Below are positions 37,701 through 47,050 of a DNA stretch of 64,000 nucleotides, in pieces. Each line of letters starts with the position of its first letter. Position 1 is the first letter of the stretch. The DNA lies in the NCBI RefSeq assembly GCF_030936135.1, contig NC_082600.1, positions 18,731,943-18,795,942 on the forward strand, written 5' to 3'. Made by a program: the position numbers and the translations under genes. Below the pieces are notes generated by a model. That model was not told the DNA's origin and ran no database searches. It was given only the letters and a program-made list of their open reading frames with translations. Source of the DNA: Gavia stellata. Lineage: Eukaryota > Chordata > Aves > Gaviiformes > Gaviidae.

Positions 37701-40700
37701 CATACAGACTGTTTCATATTGATGATTGTTCAAAATAAATGCTCAGTGAATCAGCATTTTTCAAAGTTTGTTCTATTAGAAATTTCCAGTCTGAGAACTC
37801 TGGTTTTACCATCAGCTCTGCCACAGACTTACAAAGGCGGAAAATTGACAATTTATGTAATATACGACAAAGCTCTCTTTGGCCGCCTGCAATGGTGAAC
37901 TACAGAGCTTAACTGGCTACTTAGTAAGCATTTTAAAGGATGCTAAGAGCAGCACTTTACAGACTTTTTTTGGCTTTTGAACTTCAGGTACACCCTGAGT
38001 AGAAACAATACTGTAGCTATATAGAAGCATGCCTAATGCTTTTTCATTTTGAAACTTGGACTTCCCTTCAGTTATACAAGTATTCTATGAATTGACGTTG
38101 GCAAAAAGCCAAAATAGCTTCTGTCTTAATAATACCTGTAAAGATGTGTTTCCAATATTTTTGTTGTATTAGAGATGACTTACTGGGAATACTGTGCTTG
38201 GGGCAGATGTTGTAGAGGTATGTTTTGGTTTCCTTTCAGTGTAGAGTATTATCCAAGGAAGAATATTACTTAGAAGGTGGCATTTTCTGGAAGAAAAGGT
38301 TATTTAGGGGATTTAGTCCAAGTTTGGGAAAAAAGTCCTCATTATTGTAATAAAGAAAATGAATGTATAGATGGTTGTCAGTGCACAGTGTTCTCAGGCA
38401 GTTCTTTGAATAGTAGATTTTCCCCTCAGAAGTGCATATTCTTCTTTAAACACTCCAGACCACACATTTGTCAGCAAGGAAGGGGCTCTTATAACAGCTC
38501 TGAGGCTGACTGAACAGAATGATTAGCAGGCTTCTTTCCTTGCTGCTCTTTAGAAGTAAATGATTGAAAGCCAAAATACTTAGGCAAATATGTCACGTGC
38601 AGTGAAGTGAGGGTTAAAACAAAAAAAAGAAAAAAATTACTTTCTGTTTGTCTTAAAGTTTATGCAACAACAGCTGCCAATCCCAGAGAGTCATCTTATG
38701 CATGTTACTATGATGACGAAAGGCAGACTTATCTTGGGGACTGGTACAGTGTGAATTGGATGGAAGATTCAGATATGGTAAGTTACTTAGATGAGATTTC
38801 TGCATTTCCATGCATGAGAAAAATCACCAGGCTTTTTAAAAATAGCTCCTTTACAGGATTTGTGAAAATCTTTGTTTTTATATGAGACTGAAATCAAAAA
38901 ATTGAGTTAGTAAAAGTATTTATCTACTACTCAGAACCATATATAATCTTTATTTGTTTGGGCCACTAAATTTATTTCTGAAACTAACTTTCAGAAACAT
39001 TGTCGTCTTTTGATATTGATAAGATTAGAAACTGTCTAACTTGTAGGTTCAAATTCAAGTAATCTTGATTTGCTAATCTGAGACCACATCTCCAAATTTG
39101 TTAAACAAATTGGGCAGTTCAGTAAGTTGTACCTCTGCTTCAGGGTTCCTTAAATACTGAACTGTGGCTAACCCATTTGTTAGCATAATGGAAAACAGTA
39201 TTAATGAAACAAATCTGGGATTTGTATACTAGCCCACTCCCTTCTTGCCCATTTGCTGGGAGATTAGGAGATCACTAAAAGCAATTTGAGAATATACTGT
39301 CAAATCTTCTTTTCAATTTTTCCTTTTATGTCTTTCAAAGGTTGTATAGCTCTTGTCCTATACTTCCTTCTACATACTGGCAGCTAAGACCCTTTCCAGG
39401 TTTCCTTATATTTTTAGAATAGCTGAATTTAAGTATCTGTGACCACATGGAAGTTTCTTCATGCAGGAGGATCTAAGAAAAGAAACACTCCACAAGCAGT
39501 TTCAGCTGGTAAAGAAACGCACCAACACCAGCCATGTGATGCAGTATGGAAACCGAGTATGTATTTGAGTGGGCTTCCTGGTCAGATATATCTTAAAACC
39601 TTTTGTGCTCTATACATTCATCCCTTAAAAAAAAACAAAAAAAACCCCAATCACCTATAAACTGGCAGGGTTGATTTAGAAAATAAAACTGTACATCTCA
39701 GAAGACCACTTAGCATTTAAGAGATGATGGTCTTGATGCTGAAAGAAATATAACCTTGTATTATGCTTTAATCCAAGGAGTCAGGATATGAGTTGTCCTC
39801 CAAGCTCTGCCAGTGATTTAACATTTCACTTAATCAAGTATAAGAAGGGTATTTACCACTTCCAGGCATGTTATGAATATTAATGAAATATTAATAAGTA
39901 CATTGATCCCTCGAATGGGAAGACCTGAGAGGTGATACATCATTTATAATAGTCCCGTTATTCAATGTCTTAATAGAAGCACACATTAAATATTTGTTAA
40001 AAAAAAGTCAGGTTACTTAACCTGATGGTCTTCTTCCCCACAGTGAGTTCTGGAAATAAAAATTCCCTGATTTTTGGCAGCCTTGACCTTGTATTAAAAA
40101 ACCCAATGTGTGCATGTACGCACGCACTTACAACCCTACGATCTCCTTTGTTTTCTCCAGTAAAGCAAGTCTAGAGAGTTAGGTTTGCATGGCAAAGGAA
40201 AGACAGACTGCCTACTGGAGTGATTGACAGATTCCATTTGTTTACTTTCTAACCCTCAGAGCATCTCCTCCATGAAAGTGATGCAGTTTCAGGGCATGGG
40301 GAAGAAAGCTATCCCCATTTCTCTGCCGCCTGTAGAACACTATGACCTGACGCCTAGTCCTGACGTGCCTCTTGCAATCATGAAACGAAAGCTGATGGCT
40401 ACCAATGACGTTTATGAGGCTAAGAAGATTGCTGCAGAGATGAAAACACACCTGGAGGTAAGCAAAAAAAAAAAAAAAAATTCTAACTACACATCAGGTT
40501 AGATTCATTTCCATGATAACCAATGGCAGAAGTAAAAGCCCTGAAGCCAATGAGATTGCTTCCAGTTTTTGCAAACTGCAACAAGATTACTCTTCAGACT
40601 GCTAACCTCTAGCTGATGGTTTACTCTTCCTTTAAAATTCAGGGATCTGTTACACAAGGCATATTCAGTAGTGATTATCTTGCAAAAGGTAAAAAAATGT

Positions 40701-43315
40701 AAAAGTCAGTCTCACAGCTTTTATTGCCAGGAAATTTCCCATCTACATCCATGGGGATTCTTGTTGGGAGGAGTTATTCTTTGGTCTTAGAGTAACTCTT
40801 GTCTCAGTAGACCTGAAGTCTCCCAAATCAAATAGCTCCTGCAGAATGGTAGCCACTATTGGTGTTGCCTTTCTTTTGGCAAAGGCCAAAAGGACAGTGA
40901 GTGATTCTGGGTGCCAGGAGTCTGACTTTCTGTCTCACTAGTTTTCATTTGTGTGCTAAGAGACAGCTCCAAAAGGCTGTGCTAAAAATAAATGGCAAAA
41001 CTAGGTTCCTTAAAGAGCCCAAGGGCTGAGGTTTAAAGAAAGAGAAATTTCATTCAGAGTCTTCAAATTAGGTTTAGAAAAAGCATGTTTTAAGTTCTTG
41101 GTCTTTTTATGTGCAGGTGAAAGAATTTATCCAAGAATCCATGCGAAAGATCATCACCTTAGTAACAGGATCAAAAGAACAGACCAACGAAATTCTGTCA
41201 GGCAGATTGACCATCAGCAATTATGACTGCTACCAGTCAGCGGTGAACCACTTCAAAGCTCATTGTTTCAACTGGCACTTACCCTTGGTAAGTCAAGCAT
41301 TAGATATAACCTGATACAGATACTGGTAAAACAAGCACAGTACTCATAAGCAGGTTTGCAAAATCAGCTTTTATTAAAAAGCTAGCTTGGGGGCAGTCTT
41401 GCAGCTTAGTTTTGGATAAAGTGTGAGTAATGTTTTTGGAAGCAGGAAACCACTTCCACTACACCTGTAGATAAGCAAGAAGTTTACTGAAAACAAACAC
41501 AAAAATATTCTCTTAATTTTTACTAGTTAGTGCTGTCCCTTCATCAACTCCCTCCCCCAATATCCCAATATTAAAGAAGTTATGTTGTATTTCTGCTTGA
41601 AGCATCTCTACTAGCAAAACAGAAACACAGCACCACCCCTGTGAATTCATGATCCTAGTACATTCAGATTTCTCTATTATGATTGTGTTGCATAGTTCCT
41701 TGCAATAGCCTAGCTGCTACTTCCACAAACTTGTTGAATTCCTGAGAGCCACTTTTTAGGGGTTTTATTACTGTTTTATTACTTTTAGGGGTTTTATTAC
41801 TGTCTACTCTTCCTGGGGTCCCAGCTGAGGACCAAATCCTGTTGTGCTAAGCACTGTTTAGACAAGAGTAAGAGAGGTCAGTTCCTGTTCCAGAAAACCC
41901 AGTCCTGATGTCAGGCAAGATAACCTAAGCAGGCAGTGGTGTGTGGTAGGATGAGTCAACAGCAAATTAATTGATTTTAGCAGAAAGCAATGGGATTATT
42001 TGGCAGTTAGCCAAGATTTAAGTACTATATACAAATCAAAAGCAGATGCACTCCTTCAGTTGGAGCTTCTAATCAACCAGGCTATTAGGAGGCCACATTG
42101 CTCTGTTAAACTTTTAGTTCCTCTTTAGTGTTTTTTTGTTCGTTTTTGTGGGGTTTTTTGAATGAAATTGGTTAGATGGATCAGCCTTGCCTAAGGGGGC
42201 AATGTGCAGTGACAGCTGAATTTACCTAATGAATTTTCAAGAGCAAAGTACACAGAAGAAAGATCCATTTAGCCTGGTACTAGATTGTCAAGACCAGCAA
42301 ATAAACACCTTGAATGTTAATAGCATCTCTAAATTACTTCCACAATTTAGTTTGAATAAACAATAACCTGCTCTTCATCACTGAAATTATTAATGTTTGT
42401 TTATTTCAGTATGAGTATGCACTGAGACAGCTGTATGCCTTGGTCAACATTTGCGAAGGAGGATACCCCATTGACAGGTAATGAGGTTCCCAGATACACG
42501 GTGTAATTTTATCTGTGGCTGAAAAAGCAGAAGCTAATGGGCAGATGAAGCCTAATGCTAAAATCTTCTCACTTGTTCTGCTCTGTTGACCATTTTGTCA
42601 GTGAAGTTCTGACTCTAAAGTTACAAATGCTTATTTTGGAAAACATATCATTATTAGTCCCCTCCCACTTATAATGATCCAGTTCCCCAGTAACCCTTTA
42701 ATTTCTTTGTTGAAGACCCTAGGGGAAATTATAGCCAGTCGGAGAATCCCACTGCACCGCATGACATAAAATAGTCATGACTGGTGCAAGGGTGTTGCCC
42801 TGTAACTCCTGTATGATCTTATGCTGAAGCAAGGTTGGGAACTGCTGTATTTTCTCTGCTGCCCCCTCAGCTGCTGGCTCAGAACACCACAGCACTGCTG
42901 GGTTCTGGTGAGGACAGGGAATACGGTGCTAGGCCCCTCATCTGTGAGCATGTGGTAGGAAAGCAGGGAAATAATGGTGCAGGCTGACCCTTAGGCTGAC
43001 CCTTATGGTGGTGCGGTAGGCGCAAGGGAAGTATGGTGTTGAAATTCTGTCTTGGGAGTTTGTGGTAGAGGATGGGATCCTAGCTTGTGAGTCATGCAAG
43101 AGGAAGAAAAGGGAGAGAGGAAAGCCAAGGGGTAGGGAAGGGGAGGGTGGACTGGTAGTTTAGGCAGCGTGCACATGCAACTCAAAAGGTGAAGAACTGC
43201 TGCCCCCACTCCTGGTGGCATCCTGCTGTAGTCAGCACCTGAAAAGTTTCTCATCATTATTGTTCTCTGTTGCAGAATATGCCTGGCCATGGATCAAGTG
43301 TGCCTTGGGTACTGA
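22605..43315 (+). CDS. LGMN: LGMN, legumain (asparaginyl endopeptidase), complete coding region in 13 coding exons
   Basis: Legumain is a clan CD, family C13 cysteine protease of late endosomes and lysosomes that cuts after Asn (and Asp at low pH) and takes part in antigen and cathepsin processing. Coding exons are 22605-22742, 30368-30465, 31332-31413, 31950-32035, 35470-35545, 36012-36074, 36979-37045, 38659-38777, 39467-39556, 40260-40457, 41117-41287, 42410-42477 and 43276-43315. All junctions are GT-AG and the phases agree, giving 1296 bases and 431 residues (human 433). A hydrophobic signal peptide is followed by the [17 protein letters not shown] block. Arg44, RGD at 118-120, catalytic His148 (YFTDHG) and Cys189 (EACESGS) keep their human numbers. 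Sequons at Asn91, 167, 263 and 272 also match human. The prodomain cleavage Asn is at 322 (KRKLMATND), one residue earlier than human Asn323. No break or lesion was found. Confidence 0.97.
25696..25746. repeat. Diverged direct repeat, copy A
   Basis: This copy shares the core CAACTAAGCACTCATA, and about 50 aligned bases with some half-dozen differences, with the segment at 26597-26648. Weak similarity may extend about 35 bases further upstream. The family is not recognised. Confidence 0.75.
26066..26135. repeat. 35-bp diverged tandem pair
   Basis: Two adjacent copies (26066-26100 and 26101-26135) share CTGT-CAGACCC and TAAGTTTGTA at a fixed 35-base period, with several substitutions between them. 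Confidence 0.7.
26597..26648. repeat. Diverged direct repeat, copy B
   Basis: This is the partner of the repeat at 25696-25746, about 900 bases downstream in the same orientation within LGMN intron 2. Confidence 0.75.
28087..28200 (-). mobile_element. CR1 LINE 3' tail fragment (minus strand)
   Basis: On the minus strand this piece ends with GACTTGATGATCTTACAGG, then TTTTCCAACC and GATTCTGTGA, which is the standard avian CR1 3' terminus. Only about 115 bases are present, so it is a strongly 5'-truncated copy antisense to LGMN. Confidence 0.85.
30368..30465 (+). CDS. LGMN: LGMN coding exon 2
   Basis: This 98-base exon encodes ADVCHAYQI through the acidic [11 protein letters not shown] segment (residues 47-79). 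It ends in phase 2 (GA|A). The acceptor is TTTCAG and the donor GTAAGT. Confidence 0.95.
31332..31413 (+). CDS. LGMN: LGMN coding exon 3
   Basis: This 82-base exon encodes [17 protein letters not shown] and VPKDYTKE. It includes the Asn91 glycosylation sequon (NGT) known in human legumain. It ends in phase 0 before a GTAGGA donor. Confidence 0.95.
31950..32035 (+). CDS. LGMN: LGMN coding exon 4 (RGD motif)
   Basis: This 86-base exon encodes [20 protein letters not shown] and the following GSGKVVK. The RGD at 118-120, which mediates integrin binding in human legumain, is intact. It ends with AG of a split Ser codon. Confidence 0.95.
33215..34020 (+). mobile_element. CR1 LINE, 5'-truncated, in LGMN intron (sense)
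   Basis: This is the last part of a CR1 element lying in the same direction as LGMN, in the intron between the RGD exon and the catalytic-His exon. It encodes the C-terminal end of ORF2 after the reverse transcriptase core ([60 protein letters not shown]). It ends in the CR1 3' untranslated sequence and an ATTCTATGATTCTGTGA tail. The 5' boundary near 33215 is approximate. The element adds about 0.8 kb to the intron and contains no catalytic RT motif. Confidence 0.93.
33224..33973 (+). pseudogene. CR1 ORF2 C-terminal fragment, uninterrupted
   Basis: This 249-codon frame stays open from the truncation point to its natural stop in the CR1 3' region (ending LELDDL). It corresponds to the post-RT part of CR1 ORF2. 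With the endonuclease and RT core absent, the copy cannot move by itself. The intact frame suggests a fairly recent insertion. The ATG is an internal Met, not a true start. Confidence 0.88.
35470..35545 (+). CDS. LGMN: LGMN coding exon 5 (catalytic His148)
   Basis: This 76-base exon encodes [20 protein letters not shown] and ends FPDDD. The His of TDHG is the catalytic histidine, residue 148 as in human. It ends in phase 0 with a GTAAGC donor. Confidence 0.95.
36012..36074 (+). CDS. LGMN: LGMN coding exon 6
   Basis: This 63-base exon of 21 codons reads [18 protein letters not shown] and ends YQK. It includes the Asn167 sequon NKT. Both ends are in phase 0. Confidence 0.95.
36979..37045 (+). 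CDS. LGMN: LGMN coding exon 7 (catalytic Cys189)
   Basis: This 67-base exon encodes [20 protein letters not shown] and then IN. The Cys in EACESGS is the active-site nucleophile, residue 189. It ends with one base of a split Val codon. Confidence 0.95.
38659..38777 (+). CDS. LGMN: LGMN coding exon 8
   Basis: This 119-base exon encodes [20 protein letters not shown] and [15 protein letters not shown], the conserved substrate-pocket loop region of legumains. The acceptor is a weaker CTTAAAG. The donor is ATG|GTAAGT. Confidence 0.95.
39467..39556 (+). CDS. LGMN: LGMN coding exon 9
   Basis: This 90-base exon of 30 codons encodes [20 protein letters not shown] and [10 protein letters not shown]. 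It includes the Asn263 sequon and the Asn of the Asn272 sequon, which is completed by Ser in the next exon. Both ends are in phase 0. Confidence 0.95.
40260..40457 (+). CDS. LGMN: LGMN coding exon 10 (linker and prodomain cleavage site)
   Basis: This 198-base exon encodes [13 protein letters not shown], the linker [17 protein letters not shown], and the start of the prodomain. The autocatalytic cleavage Asn is Asn322 in MATND. A run of 17 A begins six bases after the donor boundary (40464-40480). Confidence 0.95.
40464..40480. repeat. A17 homopolymer next to a splice donor
   Basis: The donor GTAAGC of LGMN coding exon 10 is followed immediately by 17 A. Length variation here would not alter the invariant donor bases. 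Confidence 0.9.
41117..41287 (+). CDS. LGMN: LGMN coding exon 11 (prodomain)
   Basis: This 171-base exon of 57 codons begins [19 protein letters not shown] and includes [20 protein letters not shown]. The latter belongs to the C-terminal prodomain (LSAM), including two of its disulfide cysteines. Both ends are in phase 0. The prodomain is less conserved than the catalytic core, as expected. Confidence 0.94.
41751..41803. repeat. About 30-bp tandem duplication in LGMN intron
   Basis: Two copies of a unit reading ACTTTTAGGGGTTTTATTAC are spaced by about 30 bases and differ by one T. They lie in the intron between the two last prodomain exons. Confidence 0.8.
42410..42477 (+). CDS. LGMN: LGMN coding exon 12
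   Basis: This 68-base exon encodes [20 protein letters not shown] and ID, the prodomain helix that covers the active site in the zymogen. It ends with AG of a split Arg codon before a GTAATG donor. Confidence 0.94.
43276..43315 (+). CDS. LGMN: LGMN last coding exon and stop
   Basis: The final 40 bases complete the Arg codon and encode [12 protein letters not shown] and TGA (43313-43315). This matches the human C-terminus (MDHVCLGHY), apart from loss of one residue before the final Tyr. Confidence 0.94.
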
Positions 43316-44045
43316 TGGAAACAACAGTCCCTAATATAACCCTTACTAGAAGTGATAACTTTTCATAACTGTAATAATCCAGACTTTACATGCATGCGAT
43401 ATGAAGAGAGTCAGCCACTGTACTGGAACTGTGCTGGGAGCTGAGGCACCTGACCATGAGCCATACAGCACTTGCCCGTGCTCTCCCCTGCATCCCCACC
43501 TGCTGACAGCCGGCTGGTTTGACAGGCGTTTTGGCAGACCACCTGGAGCTTTCAAGATGGATGATTTGTTTCAAAGCGCAATGCTCTTAAGAATCTCTGG
43601 GTGAACACTACAAGCCACCTATCAGTGATTGCTAAATCTGTGCTAAATTTAAACATTGAGTCATTGATTCTGGAATTTTTTTTTATACTATTGCTAAGTA
43701 TTAGCTTTTTAAAAAAAGTTAATGAATTCCACTGCAGTGATTAATTTGCAGATTGGTTAAAGAGTGAAGAAACCAAAGGTTGTTCTTTAAGCTTTAACTC
43801 CTTAACAGTTTAAAGAAATGAGTTGCATTCAAGAACTATCGGATGTGAACAGCTCAGTTAAACTGTGAACAGTAAAAGTCTTTGTGGGTAGAAAGCACTG
43901 TTTCCCAAAGAAAAACACAAATATCTAATGCTGTAAATTTAGCACCAGTATGCTATAATTAAATGTATATACACACAAACCTGTGGGAAGTCATAGAGTA
44001 CAGGAATTGCCTGTGAATAAAAATAAAGTTGACAGTTTCATCAAC
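43316..44045 (+). other. LGMN: LGMN 3' untranslated region
   Basis: The stretch from the stop to just beyond the polyadenylation signals is about 0.73 kb of AT-rich sequence without an open frame of note. The cleavage point is inferred as 10-30 bases after the AATAAA pair. Confidence 0.65.
44016..44027 (+). terminator. LGMN: LGMN polyadenylation signal (double AATAAA)
   Basis: Two directly adjacent AATAAA hexamers (44016-44021 and 44022-44027) are followed about 40 bases later by a GT-rich stretch (TCTTGTGTCTTG). This is a normal 3'-end signal for LGMN. Confidence 0.75.
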
Positions 44046-44166
44046 CTACAGGGCAGTGCAGTTAGACATCTTGTGTCTTGAAAATGAATGAGACCTAATT
44101 AATTTTATGATATTGCATTAAAAGGTTATCTATCCCCTGTAAGCCTTTTATAAGACAGGTCATCTC

Positions 44167-44236
44167 AAAAAAACCCCAAACCAACAAAAACCAAAACAAA
44201 CCCCAAAACACCAACCCAAAAGCAACAACAACAAAA
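44167..44236. repeat. C/A low-complexity tract
   Basis: This segment of about 70 bases is made almost entirely of A and C (repeated CCAAA, AACC and AACAAC units), about 140 bases downstream of the LGMN polyadenylation signal. The minus strand is correspondingly G/T-only. Confidence 0.85.
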
Positions 44237-46840
44237 AATATCAAAAGCCCAAAATCACATTTGAAGGCACCACTCATTAGAGGTGACTCAGTAAATGACA
44301 AGCAGGGGGAAAATTAGAGGTTATGAGGTGATTCAAAATAGTTTCAGGTTGTCCATGCTTTTTTACACGTGGAGACAGGATACAGAAATACTTCAGGGTT
44401 CTTTCCAAAGTGTGTTAAAATATGCAAAATTATCTCCTGTCCATGGGAAAAGAACAAACTTTGGCAAAAACTAAACCAGTATCTCCAGGATGGAGAGAGT
44501 TCTGGGTAGCTCCACTCAGAGGAAAGGGGTTGTAGGGGGTGTGACTGAAACTACTTCTATGTAAAGAAGAGCCAGATAAAGCCAGGAGCATTAGCACTTT
44601 CAGCAGTCTGCTGAGTGAGTGAATGAGAGAAATCCCAGAGCACAGCTAGTGTCAAGATGGATGGGAAAAGGTAAAACTATGTGGAACTAGGCTTTACTGA
44701 ATTAAGAAATTAAAGTTTGCACCTTGGGGGTTGTTGAAAGTTCAGTTATGTGCTGGTTTTGAGTTGCTTCTTGTTTCTTTCCAGCTATGCAGCTGGTTTT
44801 TTTTTAGCAGAAATCTAAAAATAAGAGAGCATGAAATTCTTGAGTGCCTGAATGTGTTGCAGGTGTTCCCCTGATGGGAGGAGGAAGGGTTGGCCACACA
44901 GGACAGCTTTTAGGCAGTCTGGCTGCTATCACGAAAGAGTGTACCAAGAGCCCCAATCACTTTGAAAGAACAGGAAAAATGACTCCTTCAAAGCCCTGTT
45001 TGAATATATACATTAATCTGCTAAGTTTTACACATCTCTGCTTTTGGAGTTGTTCTCTGCCCTAGAAATCCAGCCTGCTTCTCCAGCACTTAGCATCATC
45101 AGTTCATAGTTTTAACAATTTTCTTCACCCTTTAGAAATACCCATTTTCTTCTGAAGTATTCAGAAGAGGTTTTTGGTCTTTTGGATTTTCGTATCTAGA
45201 ATGCAGAGCGAAAAAAAAGCCCTCCAGGTTCTTCACAGATAACATCACTTTACAGCCAAGAGTTTCCAGCCATACTAAGTAGGCCTCAAAAAGTAATTAT
45301 CAGCTGAAAAACCAGCTGCTAGAACACATTTTCACACATTATTGACACCCAGGTGGCACTTGCACCTCACTACCGTCACATGCCCTGGCCCTCCTGCAGA
45401 CCCTTGAGGCTCTGAGGATGCAAAGCTGAAACATGAAAAGAGTGGAATTTTGTTCTGTGCCTTTTCCTCCTCCAAGAGTGATTTCGAGAGCTTCACCATC
45501 CTGAATGCTACCCATGGTGTTGTTACCCCTTCCCTCAGGGTTGTGCCGAAATGAGAGAGAGGCAATCTGCTGAAGATGTCGCTGTACCCACAATACCGTC
45601 TGAGGTGCGGCAGATTCTTACCCATGCCTCGCAAAAAGCATTAATGTGCTATTGAATTTCCAGTTCGTGTCCAGAGACCTATTTCCTTTGCAGTCACTCA
45701 GGGAACAGCCCCGCAGAAGAAAAAGCCAACAACCTTCACCTGCACTGATCAATAAATTTGTTTTAAGGCCTCCAAATAGCATCACACAGGCTTAGTGCCT
45801 GCATGGCAGGTTGTTTATTTTGGGATGGTAATAGAACCTGATGAGAAAATAATTTCAGGATTGTGCAAGGTCAGTCTTGCACCAGAGTATCTTGCGGTGT
45901 ATTGGGCAAGTGCAGACACCCTCACTCTTCCTGCAGGCACGCAGCTGCTCAGGCTGCCATTCCTAGAATGCTGGGGTGCAGGAATGGCTTCTGCAAAATA
46001 CGGAAAACTGTCAGGTTCCCAGCAAATTGTCATCACCAGGCACAACAGGGCAAACTTGAGGCTGTGTTATTTACAAAAACCTTTCTGGAGCAGAATAGCT
46101 GTGTATATCCATAACCCCAGGCCTTCCTTTTTCCTCCTCCTTATTGCTAGGAACAGAGTTCAAGGCCCTTTTCCCAGCCGTCCTGTGCCAAATCTGCTGT
46201 GTGTTTCCACCCAACATCCTGCTGCACGCAGCAGTTCACTGCCTTTCCTCTGAGAGGACCTGGAGGGCAGGAGGCATGATCAGCCTCTGTAGTACATTGT
46301 ATGCTGACTATTTCTACAGAAAGCAAACTTAGGTGGACACAGTTTTGTTCAGAGCGCATGTAACTGCCCTCCCGTCTCTACTAGCGATAAAGCAGAAGGC
46401 AGTTCACCTGGAGTTGGAGGTAATGCACTTTTTTAGACATTTCAGTAAGTAGTAGTATTTTAGCCTTGTCCAAACCAAGTTGCATCTTCTCTCGCCAGGA
46501 TGGCTTAAGGTAAGTGCTGAACAGCCGTGCCCACCTCGGGGCAGGAGGCTGAAGGCCTCTCGTTCCTGCACTCAGCCTCTGCCCTGTGAGAACGGGAATG
46601 GAGGAGCAGCAGAGGGAAAGGGCACTGAAGCTAAAGTCCTGACTAAGCAGCATTTTGTTCCAAGAGCTCAGGCAGTTCTGAATCAGAGGCTGCTTCCTTC
46701 CAAGGGACACGATACCCCAAAAGAGGCAGGAGATAACAGAAATATCGCAAGTCTGTAATCCCATGCCCCTTGGGCAGAGCTGGCCAGTATTCCACAGTAG
46801 CAACACCCATCCGAGGGGGAACTCTGGTGGGACAGGCAGG

Positions 46841-47050
46841 GTCTCCTCACCACTCGGATAGGAGGAAACCATTTTTCACAGTGCGAGGGGTTGAAGTGCT
46901 GGACCAGGGCCCCAGCAAGGCTGTATGGTCTCCAGCCCCGCAGACTTGCAACACTGAAAGGACGCGGCCCTGAGCAGCCCTGGGGGCAGCCCCACTTGAG
47001 CAGGGATTGGACTGGCGACCACCAGGGTCCCTGACAGCCTGAATCACTCC
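46841..47050 (+). mobile_element. Eroded CR1 LINE 3' fragment
   Basis: The order of recognisable blocks matches the CR1 at 33.8-34.0 kb. ATAGGAGGAAACCATTTTTC corresponds to its TTAGGAAGAAATTCTTC region. GAAGTGCTGGACCAGG corresponds to GGCACTGGAACAGG. A later piece, GGGATTGGACTGGCGACCA, corresponds to the GGTTGGAACTAGATGA motif and is followed by AGGGTCCCTGACAGCCTGAAT. Many substitutions and small indels mark it as an old copy. Its 5' limit is uncertain. Confidence 0.65.

Noticed and set aside
38277-38513. 78-codon cysteine-containing frame in an LGMN intron
   Set aside because: The neighbouring LGMN exons join exactly without it, and no known legumain has an insert here.
45795-46253. 152-codon plus-strand frame
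   Set aside because: No domain or family is recognised, it has no exon-like boundaries, and it overlaps other frames. It is compatible with chance in GC-moderate DNA.
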